Source of the DNA: Streptacidiphilus fuscans | GTDB lineage: Bacteria; Actinomycetota; Actinomycetes; Streptomycetales; Streptomycetaceae | Reading direction: 5' to 3' | Length of the DNA stretch: 64,000 nt | Assembly: GCF_015690355.1 (NCBI RefSeq) | Contig: NZ_JADPRT010000018.1 | Coordinates: forward strand, 1-64,000 | Part shown: one piece after another, positions 44,665-52,222 of the stretch | How the letters are laid out: every line of letters begins with the position of its first letter | Numbering within the stretch: the first letter of the stretch is position 1 | Position numbers and translations under genes: made by a program | Notes under the pieces: generated by a model | Databases searched by the model: none | Seen by the model: the letters and a program-made list of their open reading frames with translations, nothing else | What the model was told of the DNA's origin: nothing

Positions 44665-45744
44665 ATGACCCGGATCATGGCGGTTCATGGGGTGTTGCCG
44701 CCGCGCCGGTACACCCAGCAGGAGATCACCCACGCGGTGGCGCGAACCTGCCGCTTCCCGCGCGACGACCGGGATCTGCTGGAACGGGTGCACGCCTCCT
44801 CGGGTGTGAGCACGCGTCACCTGATCATGCCGCTGGAGGACGTGGCCGGCCTGGACGGCTTCGGCGCGCGCAACGACGCCTATCTGCGCGGTGCGCTCGA
44901 CCTCGGCCACCAGGCCGTCAAGGGCGCGCTCGACCAGGCCGGAATCGGCGCGGACGAGGTCGATCTCGTGGTCTCCAGCTCCGTCACGGGCATCGCCGCC
45001 CCCTCCCTGGAGGCCCGCCTCGCCGCGGGGCTCGGACTTCGCCCCGACGTGAGACGCGTCCCGCTCTTCGGTCTGGGCTGCGCGGGCGGCGCGGCGGGCC
45101 TGGCTCGCGTGCACGACTACCTCGTCGGCCACCCCGACCACACCGCGCTGCTGCTGTCGGTGGAGCTGTGCTCCCTCACCCTGCAACGAGCCGACGCCTC
45201 CCTGCAGAACCTCGTCGCGGGCGCCCTGTTCGGCGACGGCGCGGCGGCGGTCGTCGCCACCGGAGCGCAGCACGCGAAAGCCCGTGCGGCGAGCGCAGCC
45301 GTCGTGCGCGGCCCCGAGATCGTGGCCACGCGCAGCCACCTGCTCCCCGGGACCGAGGACCTGCTGGGGTGGACCGTCCGTGACACGGGCTTCCACATCA
45401 TGCTCGGCGCCGACCTGCCCGACCTGGTGCAGCGTCACCTCGGCCCCACTGTCGAGGGCTTCCTCGCCGATCACGAGCTGAAGACGCGGGACGTCGCCGC
45501 CTGGGTCTGCCACCCGGGCGGCCCGAAGGTCCTGGACGCGGTCCGCGACTCCCTCGGGTTGCCCGCACGCGCCCTGGAGACCTCCTGGCGCTCCCTCGCA
45601 CGGGTGGGCAACCTCTCGTCCGCCTCGGTGCTGCACATCCTCCGCGACGTCCTCGCCGACGGCCCGCCGCCACCCGGCACACCGGGGCTGTTGCTGGCGA
45701 TGGGCCCCGGTTTCTGCATCGAACTCGTCCTCCTGCGCTGGTAG
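44665..45744 (+). CDS. Type III polyketide synthase
   Basis: 359 residues with the catalytic triad Cys139 (FGLGCAGG), His283 (VCHPGGPKVLDA) and Asn316 (RVGNLSSASV). GVSTRHLIMP, VTGIAAPSLEARLA and the final GPGFCIELVLLRW are family hallmarks. It extends an acyl starter with malonyl-type units and cyclises to a resorcinol or pyrone. The operon order PKS, isoprenylcysteine-type methyltransferase, flavin oxygenase copies srsA-srsB-srsC, which makes phenolic lipids in Streptomyces griseus, so alkylresorcinol synthase is the best guess. The starter and extender cannot be read from sequence. Confidence 0.92.
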   Translation: MTRIMAVHGVLPPRRYTQQEITHAVARTCRFPRDDRDLLERVHASSGVSTRHLIMPLEDVAGLDGFGARNDAYLRGALDLGHQAVKGALDQAGIGADEVDLVVSSSVTGIAAPSLEARLAAGLGLRPDVRRVPLFGLGCAGGAAGLARVHDYLVGHPDHTALLLSVELCSLTLQRADASLQNLVAGALFGDGAAAVVATGAQHAKARAASAAVVRGPEIVATRSHLLPGTEDLLGWTVRDTGFHIMLGADLPDLVQRHLGPTVEGFLADHELKTRDVAAWVCHPGGPKVLDAVRDSLGLPARALETSWRSLARVGNLSSASVLHILRDVLADGPPPPGTPGLLLAMGPGFCIELVLLRW

Positions 45745-45750
45745 CCGCCG

Positions 45751-46293
45751 ATGACCCCCTACAGCCTGCTGATCCTGCTGGTCGCCCTGGAGCGCCTGGC
45801 CGAACTGGTCACCGCACGACGCCACTCCGCCTGGAGCCGCGCCCGCGGCGGCGTCGAGTTCGGCGCGGGTCACTACCCGGCGATGGTGGCCCTGCACACC
45901 GGCCTGCTCGTCGGTTGCCTCGCGGAGACCGCGCTGCTGCACCGACCCTTCACCCCCGCGCTCGGTTGGCCCGCGCTCGCCGCCGCGCTGCTGGCACAGG
46001 CGCTGCGCTGGTGGTGCATCCGCACCCTCGGTCCGCGCTGGAACACCCGCGTCATCGTGGTCCTGGGCCTGCCTCTGGTCCGCACCGGCCCGTACCGGTG
46101 GCTGCACCACCCCAACTACCTCGCCGTCGTCCTCGAAGGCGTCGCGCTGCCACTGGTCCACGGCAACTGGATCACCGCCACCGTCTTCACCGCGCTCAAC
46201 GCCTGGCTGCTCGCCACCCGGCTGCGGTGCGAGAAGGCCGCCCTCGCCACGGCCACGGCCGCCGCCCCGTCCTCGGTCGGGGCGCCCGCGTGA
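45751..46293 (+). CDS. Isoprenylcysteine carboxyl methyltransferase-family protein
   Basis: 180 residues with four or five membrane helices. The C-terminal motif RTGPYRWLHHPNYLAVVLEG (113-130 region) is the SAM-binding signature of the family. In srs-type clusters this protein methylates the phenolic oxygen of the polyketide rather than a protein. It starts 6 bases after the PKS stop and overlaps the flavoprotein start as GTGA. Confidence 0.88.
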   Translation: MTPYSLLILLVALERLAELVTARRHSAWSRARGGVEFGAGHYPAMVALHTGLLVGCLAETALLHRPFTPALGWPALAAALLAQALRWWCIRTLGPRWNTRVIVVLGLPLVRTGPYRWLHHPNYLAVVLEGVALPLVHGNWITATVFTALNAWLLATRLRCEKAALATATAAAPSSVGAPA

Positions 46294-47303
46294 TCGACCT
46301 CCTGGTCGTCGGCGGTGGACCGGCCGGGCTGGCGACCGCGATCCACGCGGCGCAGGCCGGACTCGACGTCGCCGTCGTCGAGCCCCGGGCCACCCCGATC
46401 GACAAGGCCTGCGGCGAGGGCCTGATGCCCCACGGCGCCCAAGCCCTCGCCGCGCTCGGCGTGCAGGTCACCGGCCATCCCCTGCTCGGCATCCGCTACC
46501 TCGACCAACGCCAGCAGGCCGAGGCCCGCTTTCGGGGAACGCCCGGTCTCGGTGTGCGGCGCACGGTCCTGCACGCGGCGCTCGCGCACCGGGCACGGCA
46601 ACTCGGCGTCCCCGTCCTCCCGGAGCGGGTCGACCAGGTGCGCCAGGACGGGCACCACGTGTACGCGGCGGGCCTCCAGGCGCGCTACCTCGCTGCGGCG
46701 GACGGCCTGCACTCACCGATCCGCCGTCAACTCGGCCTGGGCCGCGCCGATCCCGGGCCCCCTCGCCACGGACTGCGCTGCCACTTCACCACTCCGCCCT
46801 GGTCCGACTGCGTCGAGGTCCACTGGTCCGCGCGCGCCGAGGCCTACGTGACGCCGCTCTCCGCGCAACTGGTCGGCGTCGCCGTCCTGACGGGCGAGCG
46901 CGGGTCCTTCCACAACCACCTCACCCGCTTCCCGGCCCTCCGCGAACGTCTCCCCGCCGACGCGGCAGGGCCGGTGCGGGGAGCCGGGCCCATGCGGCAG
47001 CGTGTGAGCGCACGCGTGGCCGGTCGGGTGTTGCTGGTGGGCGACGCCGCCGGATACGTCGACGCGCTCACCGGCGAAGGGCTCTCCCTCGCCCTCACCC
47101 AGGCAGCCGCCCTGGTCCACTGCGTCCGGCAGGACCGCCCCGACGCCTACGAGCGCGCCTGGCGCCGGGCCACCCGCCGCCACCGCCTGCTCACCCAGGC
47201 CCTGCTCTGGGCCCGCCACCGACCGGCGCTCGCGGCTCACATCGTGCCCACCGCGGTTCGCCTGCCGCGGGTGTTCTCCGGGCTGGTCAACCAGCTCTCG
47301 TGA
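46290..47303 (+). CDS. FAD-dependent oxidoreductase/hydroxylase
   Basis: 337 residues starting with GTG. The FAD motif VVGGGPAGLATAIHAAQAG is at 6-24, the substrate/NADPH region has ADGLHSPIRRQLG, and VLLVGDAAGYVDALTGEGL is the GD motif of group A flavin hydroxylases and geranylgeranyl reductases. The CGEGLMPHG motif is often seen in the latter. By comparison with srsC it would hydroxylate the methylated resorcinol to a quinol; with the UbiA gene nearby it might instead act on a prenylated product. Confidence 0.87.
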   Translation: MIDLLVVGGGPAGLATAIHAAQAGLDVAVVEPRATPIDKACGEGLMPHGAQALAALGVQVTGHPLLGIRYLDQRQQAEARFRGTPGLGVRRTVLHAALAHRARQLGVPVLPERVDQVRQDGHHVYAAGLQARYLAAADGLHSPIRRQLGLGRADPGPPRHGLRCHFTTPPWSDCVEVHWSARAEAYVTPLSAQLVGVAVLTGERGSFHNHLTRFPALRERLPADAAGPVRGAGPMRQRVSARVAGRVLLVGDAAGYVDALTGEGLSLALTQAAALVHCVRQDRPDAYERAWRRATRRHRLLTQALLWARHRPALAAHIVPTAVRLPRVFSGLVNQLS

Positions 47304-47412
47304 ACCGAGCCGCTCGCGGGGGCGTAGGAGAAGGAGACCCGCCCTGCAGGCGGAGCCATGACTCGGCCCCGCATGACTGGTGCGCACCGATCCGTCCCAC
47401 CAGGGAGCGATC

Positions 47413-47895
47413 ATGAAGACCTTCGTGGTGGTGGGAGCGGTTGCCGGGGTGATGGTCGCCGCGGGCGGATGCGCGGCAGCTTCACCCGGCGCGGTCCCCG
47501 CCGCTTCCGCCACCCATACCCCTGCAGCCGCGTACCTGGCAATCGCCAGGACCGGCAATGCCCGCCTCGACAAGGACTTCGACCGCTTCAGCGGCCCCGA
47601 CCGCAACCAGCTCGCGGCGAGCGCGGCAGACCTGCGCGACATTGCCGCGACCGAGCACGTCTTCGATCAGCACCTCGCCCAGCTCGCCCTGCCCGCGCAG
47701 GCCGCCGCCCGGGCCCACACCCTGATCCGCGCTAACGAGGCACGCGCGTCCCTCACGCTGCGTGCAGCGGACAGCACCACCCTGCGACAACTCGACAGTC
47801 TGCGGCCCTCGCTGACCGCCGCCAACGCCCCCGTGGAGCGAGCAGTCTCGGCGATCCGCACCACCCTCGGCCTGCCACCGCCCGACACCAGCTGA
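47413..47895 (+). CDS. Small lipoprotein of unknown function
   Basis: 160 residues. The ATG at 47413 is preceded by AGGGAG. The signal peptide ends VAAGGC with Cys20, a lipobox. The mature part, after a Ser/Thr/Pro-rich linker, is mostly helical (DFDRFSGPDRNQLAASAADL, VERAVSAIRTTLGLP) with no cysteines. No family is recognised. Probably anchored on the outer face of the membrane. Confidence 0.7.
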   Translation: MKTFVVVGAVAGVMVAAGGCAAASPGAVPAASATHTPAAAYLAIARTGNARLDKDFDRFSGPDRNQLAASAADLRDIAATEHVFDQHLAQLALPAQAAARAHTLIRANEARASLTLRAADSTTLRQLDSLRPSLTAANAPVERAVSAIRTTLGLPPPDTS

Positions 47896-48055
47896 CCCAG
47901 GCATCCACCCAACGGCCGGGCCGTGGGGCTGAAGTCGTGGGGACGAACCGTGAACCCACCCCCGTCCGCGCGCGTATCCCCAACAGGACCCGCCTTCGGG
48001 CGGATTGACCGCTTCGCAGCGGGCGTCGCGGTGGTCCCTCCGGAAGAAGACCGTC

Positions 48056-48625
48056 ATGAACCGTCTCTACGTCATCCCGGCAATGGCCGTGGCCGTCGCG
48101 GCCCTGGCCGTCGGGTGCAGTTCCAGCGGCAATACCACGGCCTCACCCCCGCCCAGTTCCGGCGGAGCGTCGGCCTCGGCATCGACCGCGGCGCTGCACA
48201 CCGCGAACTCGAAGTACGGACAGATCCTGGTCGACAGCTCCGGTCACACCCTGTACCTGCTGACCGCGGACTCCGGCCCGAAGTCCACCTGCTACGGCAA
48301 CTGCGCCTCCTTCTGGCCGCCGGACCACACCACCGGCATGCCTACCAACAGCGGCGTCACCACCTCGCTGGTCGGCACCACCACCCGCACCGACAACACG
48401 ATGCAGGTCACCTACAACGGCCACCCCCTCTACACCTTCGCGGCGGACACCGCGGCCGGTGACCTGCACGGTGAGGGCATCACGAACTTCGGCGGCACCT
48501 GGTACGTGGTCGGCGTGAACGGCAACGCGATCACGAGCGCCCCCGCAGCCCCGTCGCCGAGCTCCTCGCCCAGCGGTTCGCCCAGCCATTCCAGCGGCGG
48601 CTCGGGCGGCGGCTACGGCTACTGA
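48056..48625 (+). CDS. COG4315-type lipoprotein (Lipoprotein_15 repeats)
   Basis: 189 residues. Lipobox ALAVGC with Cys21, Ser/Ala-rich linker, then two Lipoprotein_15 units: YGQILVDSSGHTLYLL with CYGNCASFWPP, and the second from TMQVTYNGHPLYTFAADTA to GITNFGGTWYVV. The CxxxC-W pattern is typical. The family is common in actinobacteria and of unknown function. The tail is Ser/Gly/Pro-rich and ends GGGYGY. Confidence 0.85.
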   Translation: MNRLYVIPAMAVAVAALAVGCSSSGNTTASPPPSSGGASASASTAALHTANSKYGQILVDSSGHTLYLLTADSGPKSTCYGNCASFWPPDHTTGMPTNSGVTTSLVGTTTRTDNTMQVTYNGHPLYTFAADTAAGDLHGEGITNFGGTWYVVGVNGNAITSAPAAPSPSSSPSGSPSHSSGGSGGGYGY

Positions 48626-48692
48626 GGTCCGGCGTCGCGGACAGTCGGGCGGCACGGAGCGCGGGTAGGGGCCCGGGTACGCACCGTGCTGA

Positions 48693-48724
48693 GGGCCGTG
48701 GGGTGTGCGGACACCTCACGGCCC
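48693..48724 (+). terminator. Hairpin terminator
   Basis: Arms 48693-48706 and 48711-48724 pair over 14 bases with a single G-T wobble and a 4-base GCGG loop, 68 bases after the lipoprotein stop. Confidence 0.7.
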
Positions 48725-48826
48725 CGGGGAGGCAGATGACCGCCCGTCACCTTCCGCTCCCCGCAGTCGGCCCCATGGCATCACTCCAGGAACGGCCAAG
48801 CTCCACGCAGAAGGAGGCAGCAACCG

Positions 48827-49303
48827 ATGACTGCCGCAACCGCCGCGCACACCCACCCTCGCGCCGTCCGACAGCTGTGGCCCCTCGGAGCCGCGCTGTG
48901 GCTGCTGCGCCTGCTCACCGTCGCCGGACTGGCCATCGACGCCTACGTCCACGCCGACCTCGCCCCGACGTACGATCCGATCAAGGCCACGGTCAGCCAG
49001 GGCGACCTCTTCCGGGCCGAAGCCGCGGCGGCGTCGCTCGCCGCGCTCCTGCTGCTGGTCTTCCGGCGCCACCTGACTGCCTGGCTGTTCGCCTTCGCGG
49101 TCGCCCTCGCCGGCGTCGGCGCCGTCCTGCTCTACCGCTACGTCAACGTCGGCGCGATCGGCCCGCTGCCCAACATGTACGAGCCGTTCTGGTACCCCGA
49201 GAAGACCGCCTCCGTCATCGCCGAAGGCGCCGCCGCGCTCACCGCACTAGCGGGCTTCCTGATCGCCTGGCTCTACGTCTCGCGACGCAGGACTTCCCAC
49301 TAG
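48827..49303 (+). CDS. Small integral membrane protein
   Basis: 158 residues with four hydrophobic segments (about 20-40, 63-80, 84-102 and 128-150) and a short extracellular or periplasmic loop containing GPLPNMYEPFWYPEKT. The ATG follows AGAAGGAGG. Related proteins are widespread as unannotated actinobacterial membrane proteins. No function is known. Confidence 0.75.
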   Translation: MTAATAAHTHPRAVRQLWPLGAALWLLRLLTVAGLAIDAYVHADLAPTYDPIKATVSQGDLFRAEAAAASLAALLLLVFRRHLTAWLFAFAVALAGVGAVLLYRYVNVGAIGPLPNMYEPFWYPEKTASVIAEGAAALTALAGFLIAWLYVSRRRTSH

Positions 49304-49378
49304 CGCGACGACCGCAGGAGCGGAACGGCCACAGCGGGAGAGATCAGGCGGAGAACCGAACCGCTCCGGGACTCATGA

Positions 49379-49558
49379 TCAGCGGCCTTCGTCGCGCTCC
49401 ACGGCCCGCCACGCCACGATGAAGAAGGTCGCCAGCGGTCCGAGGAACAGGGACACGATGAACCAGGTCAACCCGCTGCGGTTCTTGGCCTGAGCGAGAC
49501 CCGCGTTGACCAGGCTGAGCGTGAACCAACCCGCTCCTGTGCTGACATAGCCGTCCAT
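49379..49558 (-). CDS. 59-residue membrane protein
   Basis: Start ATG at 49558 with GGGGAAA just upstream; stop TGA at 49379-49381. The protein begins MDGYVSTGAGWFTLSLVNAG, has a polar turn AQAKNRSG, then a second hydrophobic segment with LTWFIVSLFLGPLATFFIV and a charged end. The K/N-R-S-G-L-x-W-F-x-x-S-L-x-L-G-P pattern is shared by small bacterial membrane proteins that resemble the phospholipase D N-terminal anchor or superinfection-immunity type. Function unknown. Confidence 0.65.
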   Translation of the reverse strand: MDGYVSTGAGWFTLSLVNAGLAQAKNRSGLTWFIVSLFLGPLATFFIVAWRAVERDEGR

Positions 49559-49895
49559 CTTTTCCCCGCCCCCGTGACTACCGGTCCGATCGGACAGACT
49601 GCCCAGTCCCTCGTCTTACAGAACCCTACACACCTGGCCTCTTCAGCTGACGGCCCACCATGGTTGGAACCGACGGGCCACTGTTGTTGGCACCAGCAGC
49701 GACTTGTTGTTGAGGCCGGCGCCAATCGTGGGCGGTCCACAAGCCCCTGACCTGGCCAGACAACAGCCCGCCCGGATCGCTCCCTTCGCGGAGTCGATCA
49801 TGCTTCCAGCCCTGGTGGCCAGGTTCCACCCATTGTGTGCCAAGCATCTCGACCCATCACAACCGCTTGTCGCTGCGCGATCTCCCATCAGGCTT
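49559..49895. other. 337-base intergenic region
   Basis: Base composition is more even than in surrounding genes (for example TTGTTGTTGAGG, CATTGTGTGCCAAGC). Open frames on both strands lack start signals and codon bias. I see no tRNA fold or mobile-element signature. It may be a decayed sequence. Confidence 0.4.
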
Positions 49896-49907
49896 ATGCT
49901 AGAACGC

Positions 49908-50195
49908 ATGTTCGATTCATATCCGCCTCCGCCTCGCTCGCTGCATCAGGACGTTCCGGCGAACTGGCCGGTCCTCCTCCTGCGCGCCGAGCCACCGACC
50001 GGCGGCGACCCCTGCTCCACCCGCCGCAGGGACGCCGTGGTCGCCATGCGGGACGGGAGCTGGGAGGAGGCCGTGGTGTGGGCCTGGGCGTGGAACGAAT
50101 CGGGCAGGCCGGTGCGGTGGCGCTGCCAGGTGGAAGTCGGTGGCCACGTCAGTTGGTACCGCCACGACGGCCGCCTCATCCGCCCGGTCGACTGA
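49908..50195 (+). CDS. Small protein of unknown function, probably leaderless
   Basis: 95 residues, MFDSYPPPPRSLHQDVPANW at the start; an ATG four codons earlier is possible. A TATGCT box ends 7 bases before ATG 49908 and no Shine-Dalgarno sequence is visible, which fits a leaderless mRNA. The body (WEEAVVWAWAWNESGRPVRW, HVSWYRHDGRLIRP) is rich in Trp and Arg and probably a compact beta fold. Family not recognised. Confidence 0.55.
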   Translation: MFDSYPPPPRSLHQDVPANWPVLLLRAEPPTGGDPCSTRRRDAVVAMRDGSWEEAVVWAWAWNESGRPVRWRCQVEVGGHVSWYRHDGRLIRPVD

Positions 50196-50265
50196 TGACG
50201 GTGATTCGCTGACCGGATGCGCTTCTGGACTGGCTCACGGCCGAGACCGCACGTCTCTCGACCGG

Positions 50266-51117
50266 TCACGCGCCGTAGGCGGCCGTCGCGATCCGTGCGA
50301 ACGAGCGGATCAGCGGATTCGCGTCGCGCTCCTTCCACGCCATGACCACGCGGCTCGGTGGCATGTCGATCAGCGGCACCACGACGAGGCCTCCCGGTGG
50401 CTGGTGGTCCAGGACCGTGATCCCGACCGTGCTGTTCCACAGCACGGCCTGCCGGCATTCCTGGACCGCGCGCACCACAGGGCCCTCGCGGGGCTTCCCG
50501 CCGTTCCAGTACGCCTGCCAGGCCGGGTCGGTGCCCTGCGGGAACCGGAACCAGCGTCGGTCGGCCAGGTCCGCCAGCGTCAGGCCGTCGCGGTGGGCCA
50601 GCGGGTCGTCGGCGCGCAGCAGCGCCGCCACTGGGTCGGTGCGGAGGTGACGTACGGTCAGACCCGTCTCGTCGAACGGCGCGCGGGTCAGGGCGACGTC
50701 GACGAGCCCGGCGTGCAGGCCGCAGGTGGGGTCGGTCAGGTCGGTCTCGCGGATGCGGATCTCGAAGCCTGGGTGCTCGCGGCGGAAGGCGTCGGCCAGG
50801 CGGGCCGTGCCCGGATCGGTGCTGTCGCCCAGGACGCCGACGGTGAGGGTGACGGTCCCGGCCGCCGCGGCCACGCGTACACGGACCCGGTCAGCCTGGT
50901 CGAGCAGGGCGCGCGCCTCGACGAGCAGCACGGCCCCGGCCGCGGTGAGCGAGACGCCGGCCGACGAACGGTCGAAGAGCACGGCGCCGAGCTCGGTCTC
51001 CAGTTGCTGGATCGCCCGGCTCAGCGGCGGCTGGCTGATGTGCAGCCGGGAGGCCGCCCGGCCGAAGTGGAGTTCCTCGGCGACCGCAGCGAAGTAGCGC
51101 AGCGTGCGTAGCTCCAT
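50266..51117 (-). CDS. LysR-family transcriptional regulator
   Basis: 283 residues. Typical LysR N-terminus: MELRTLRYFAAVAEELHFGR, then SQPPLSRAIQQLETELGAVLF. The effector domain follows (GVLGDSTDPGTARLADAFRR, DVALTRAPFDETGL). Start set at the canonical MELRTL; the frame opens further upstream. A TATCGT box ends 7 bases before the ATG, so the mRNA may be leaderless. Divergent from the cupin-DoxX operon, with a textbook LysR site between them. Confidence 0.92.
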   Translation of the reverse strand: MELRTLRYFAAVAEELHFGRAASRLHISQPPLSRAIQQLETELGAVLFDRSSAGVSLTAAGAVLLVEARALLDQADRVRVRVAAAAGTVTLTVGVLGDSTDPGTARLADAFRREHPGFEIRIRETDLTDPTCGLHAGLVDVALTRAPFDETGLTVRHLRTDPVAALLRADDPLAHRDGLTLADLADRRWFRFPQGTDPAWQAYWNGGKPREGPVVRAVQECRQAVLWNSTVGITVLDHQPPGGLVVVPLIDMPPSRVVMAWKERDANPLIRSFARIATAAYGA

Positions 51118-51125
51118 GACTGCGA

Positions 51126-51144
51126 CGATACCCGTGCGGTATCG
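51126..51144. promoter_or_regulatory. LysR operator
   Basis: CGATACC-CGTGC-GGTATCG, perfect 7-bp arms. It contains the exact ATAC-N7-GTAT (T-N11-A) LysR box and overlaps the predicted -10 of the lysR gene, so it suits autorepression together with control of the divergent cupin gene. Confidence 0.75.
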
Positions 51145-51198
51145 AGCGCACGGAACGGGTCTTGGACGGGTGCCGTGCTCCGGCGCTGGAATCGAGGC

Positions 51199-51771
51199 AT
51201 GACCGAAGCACGGAAATCCGCCGACCCGCACACCGCCGAGCCGCACACCGCCGACCCGCGCATCTCAGACCCCGTCGTCTCGGTGGTCGGTCCGGGCGAC
51301 GGCGAGACCGTCGTCCTGGGCACGACGCGGCTGCGCATCCTCGAAGACGGCAGCAACACCGGACACCGCCTCGGCCTGGCGGAGTCCGTGCTCGCCCCGC
51401 ACACGCCCGGACCGCCGCAGCACCGCCACGCCCGGCACGACGAGGGTTTCTACGTCGTCTCCGGCACCGTGCGGTTCACGGTCGGGGAGAAGGACTATGA
51501 CGCGACGCCGGGCACGCTCGTGATGGTCCCGCCCGGAGCCCCGCACACCTTCGCCAACCTGACCGACCAACCGGCCGTCATGCTCAGCACGTTCACCCCG
51601 GACCTGTACGTGCAGTACTTCCGGGACCTGCAGGACATGATCGCCGCCGGGCAGCGGCTGACGCCCGAGGCGAGCATCGGGGTGATGCGCCGCTACGCCA
51701 CCGAGCCGGCAGCCACGCCGGCCTCCGAGTCCGGCGCGCCCGCACCGGGCAGGCGGGGACGGGAGGCGTGA
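51199..51771 (+). CDS. Cupin-domain protein
   Basis: 190 residues. Residues 75-145 form a cupin: PPQHRHARHDEGFYVVSGTV supplies the first motif with metal-binding His residues and Glu, and GTLVMVPPGAPHTFAN the second. Such proteins act as dioxygenases, isomerases or sensors of small molecules. A short His-Thr-Ala-Glu/Asp-Pro repeat lies near the N-terminus (15-bp DNA repeat). Divergent from the LysR gene and overlapping the DoxX gene as GTGA. Confidence 0.85.
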   Translation: MTEARKSADPHTAEPHTADPRISDPVVSVVGPGDGETVVLGTTRLRILEDGSNTGHRLGLAESVLAPHTPGPPQHRHARHDEGFYVVSGTVRFTVGEKDYDATPGTLVMVPPGAPHTFANLTDQPAVMLSTFTPDLYVQYFRDLQDMIAAGQRLTPEASIGVMRRYATEPAATPASESGAPAPGRRGREA

Positions 51772-52133
51772 ACGCCGCCTACTGGATCGTCGCGGGCCTG
51801 CTCGCCCTCTTCTACCTCTACGGGGGCGGGGTGAAGCTGGTCCGGAGCCGTGAGCAGCTGCGGCCGATGATGGCGTGGGTGGACAGCACGCCCATGCGGG
51901 CCGTCCGGGCGATCGGGACGGTGGAGGTGCTCGGCGCAATCGGGCTGATCCTTCCGCCGCTGACCGGCGTCGCTCCCGGGCTTGCGCTGGTCGCCGCCGC
52001 CGGCTTCGTGATCCTGCAGATCGGTGCGGCCACGGTGCACCTGAGGCTGGGGGACCGCCGCATCGCCCTCAACATCACGCTCCTTCTCACGGCGGGCGTT
52101 GCGGCGTGGCTGGCGACGACCCGACTGCGGTGA
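51768..52133 (+). CDS. DoxX-like membrane protein
   Basis: 121 residues, four membrane helices: WIVAGLLALFYLYGGGVKLV, AIGTVEVLGAIGLILPPL, LALVAAAGFVILQIGAATVH, and a last one near ALNITLLLTAG. Matches the DoxX_2 family. These proteins are linked to redox stress or quinone metabolism but the mechanism is unclear. Co-translated with the cupin gene; both are probably under LysR control. Confidence 0.85.
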   Translation: MNAAYWIVAGLLALFYLYGGGVKLVRSREQLRPMMAWVDSTPMRAVRAIGTVEVLGAIGLILPPLTGVAPGLALVAAAGFVILQIGAATVHLRLGDRRIALNITLLLTAGVAAWLATTRLR

Positions 52134-52151
52134 TTTGCCGAAACGGCAAAT
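52133..52151. promoter_or_regulatory. Perfect inverted repeat between doxX and epoxide hydrolase genes
   Basis: ATTTGCCG-AAA-CGGCAAAT begins at the last base of the DoxX stop codon. The arms are 8 bp with a 3-base centre. It may be an operator for the epoxide hydrolase gene 72 bases downstream or a small terminator; the AT-rich ends favour an operator. Confidence 0.5.
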
Positions 52152-52222
52152 GGGGAGCGTGATCGGCGGGGACGTGCCGCATGATCGATCCGAGGTTGTC
52201 GAGCAGCAGACCTGGAGGATCC

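Noticed and set aside
49559..49907. tRNA or mobile-element remnant
   Set aside because: No cloverleaf, CCA end, inverted terminal repeats or transposase similarity could be found.
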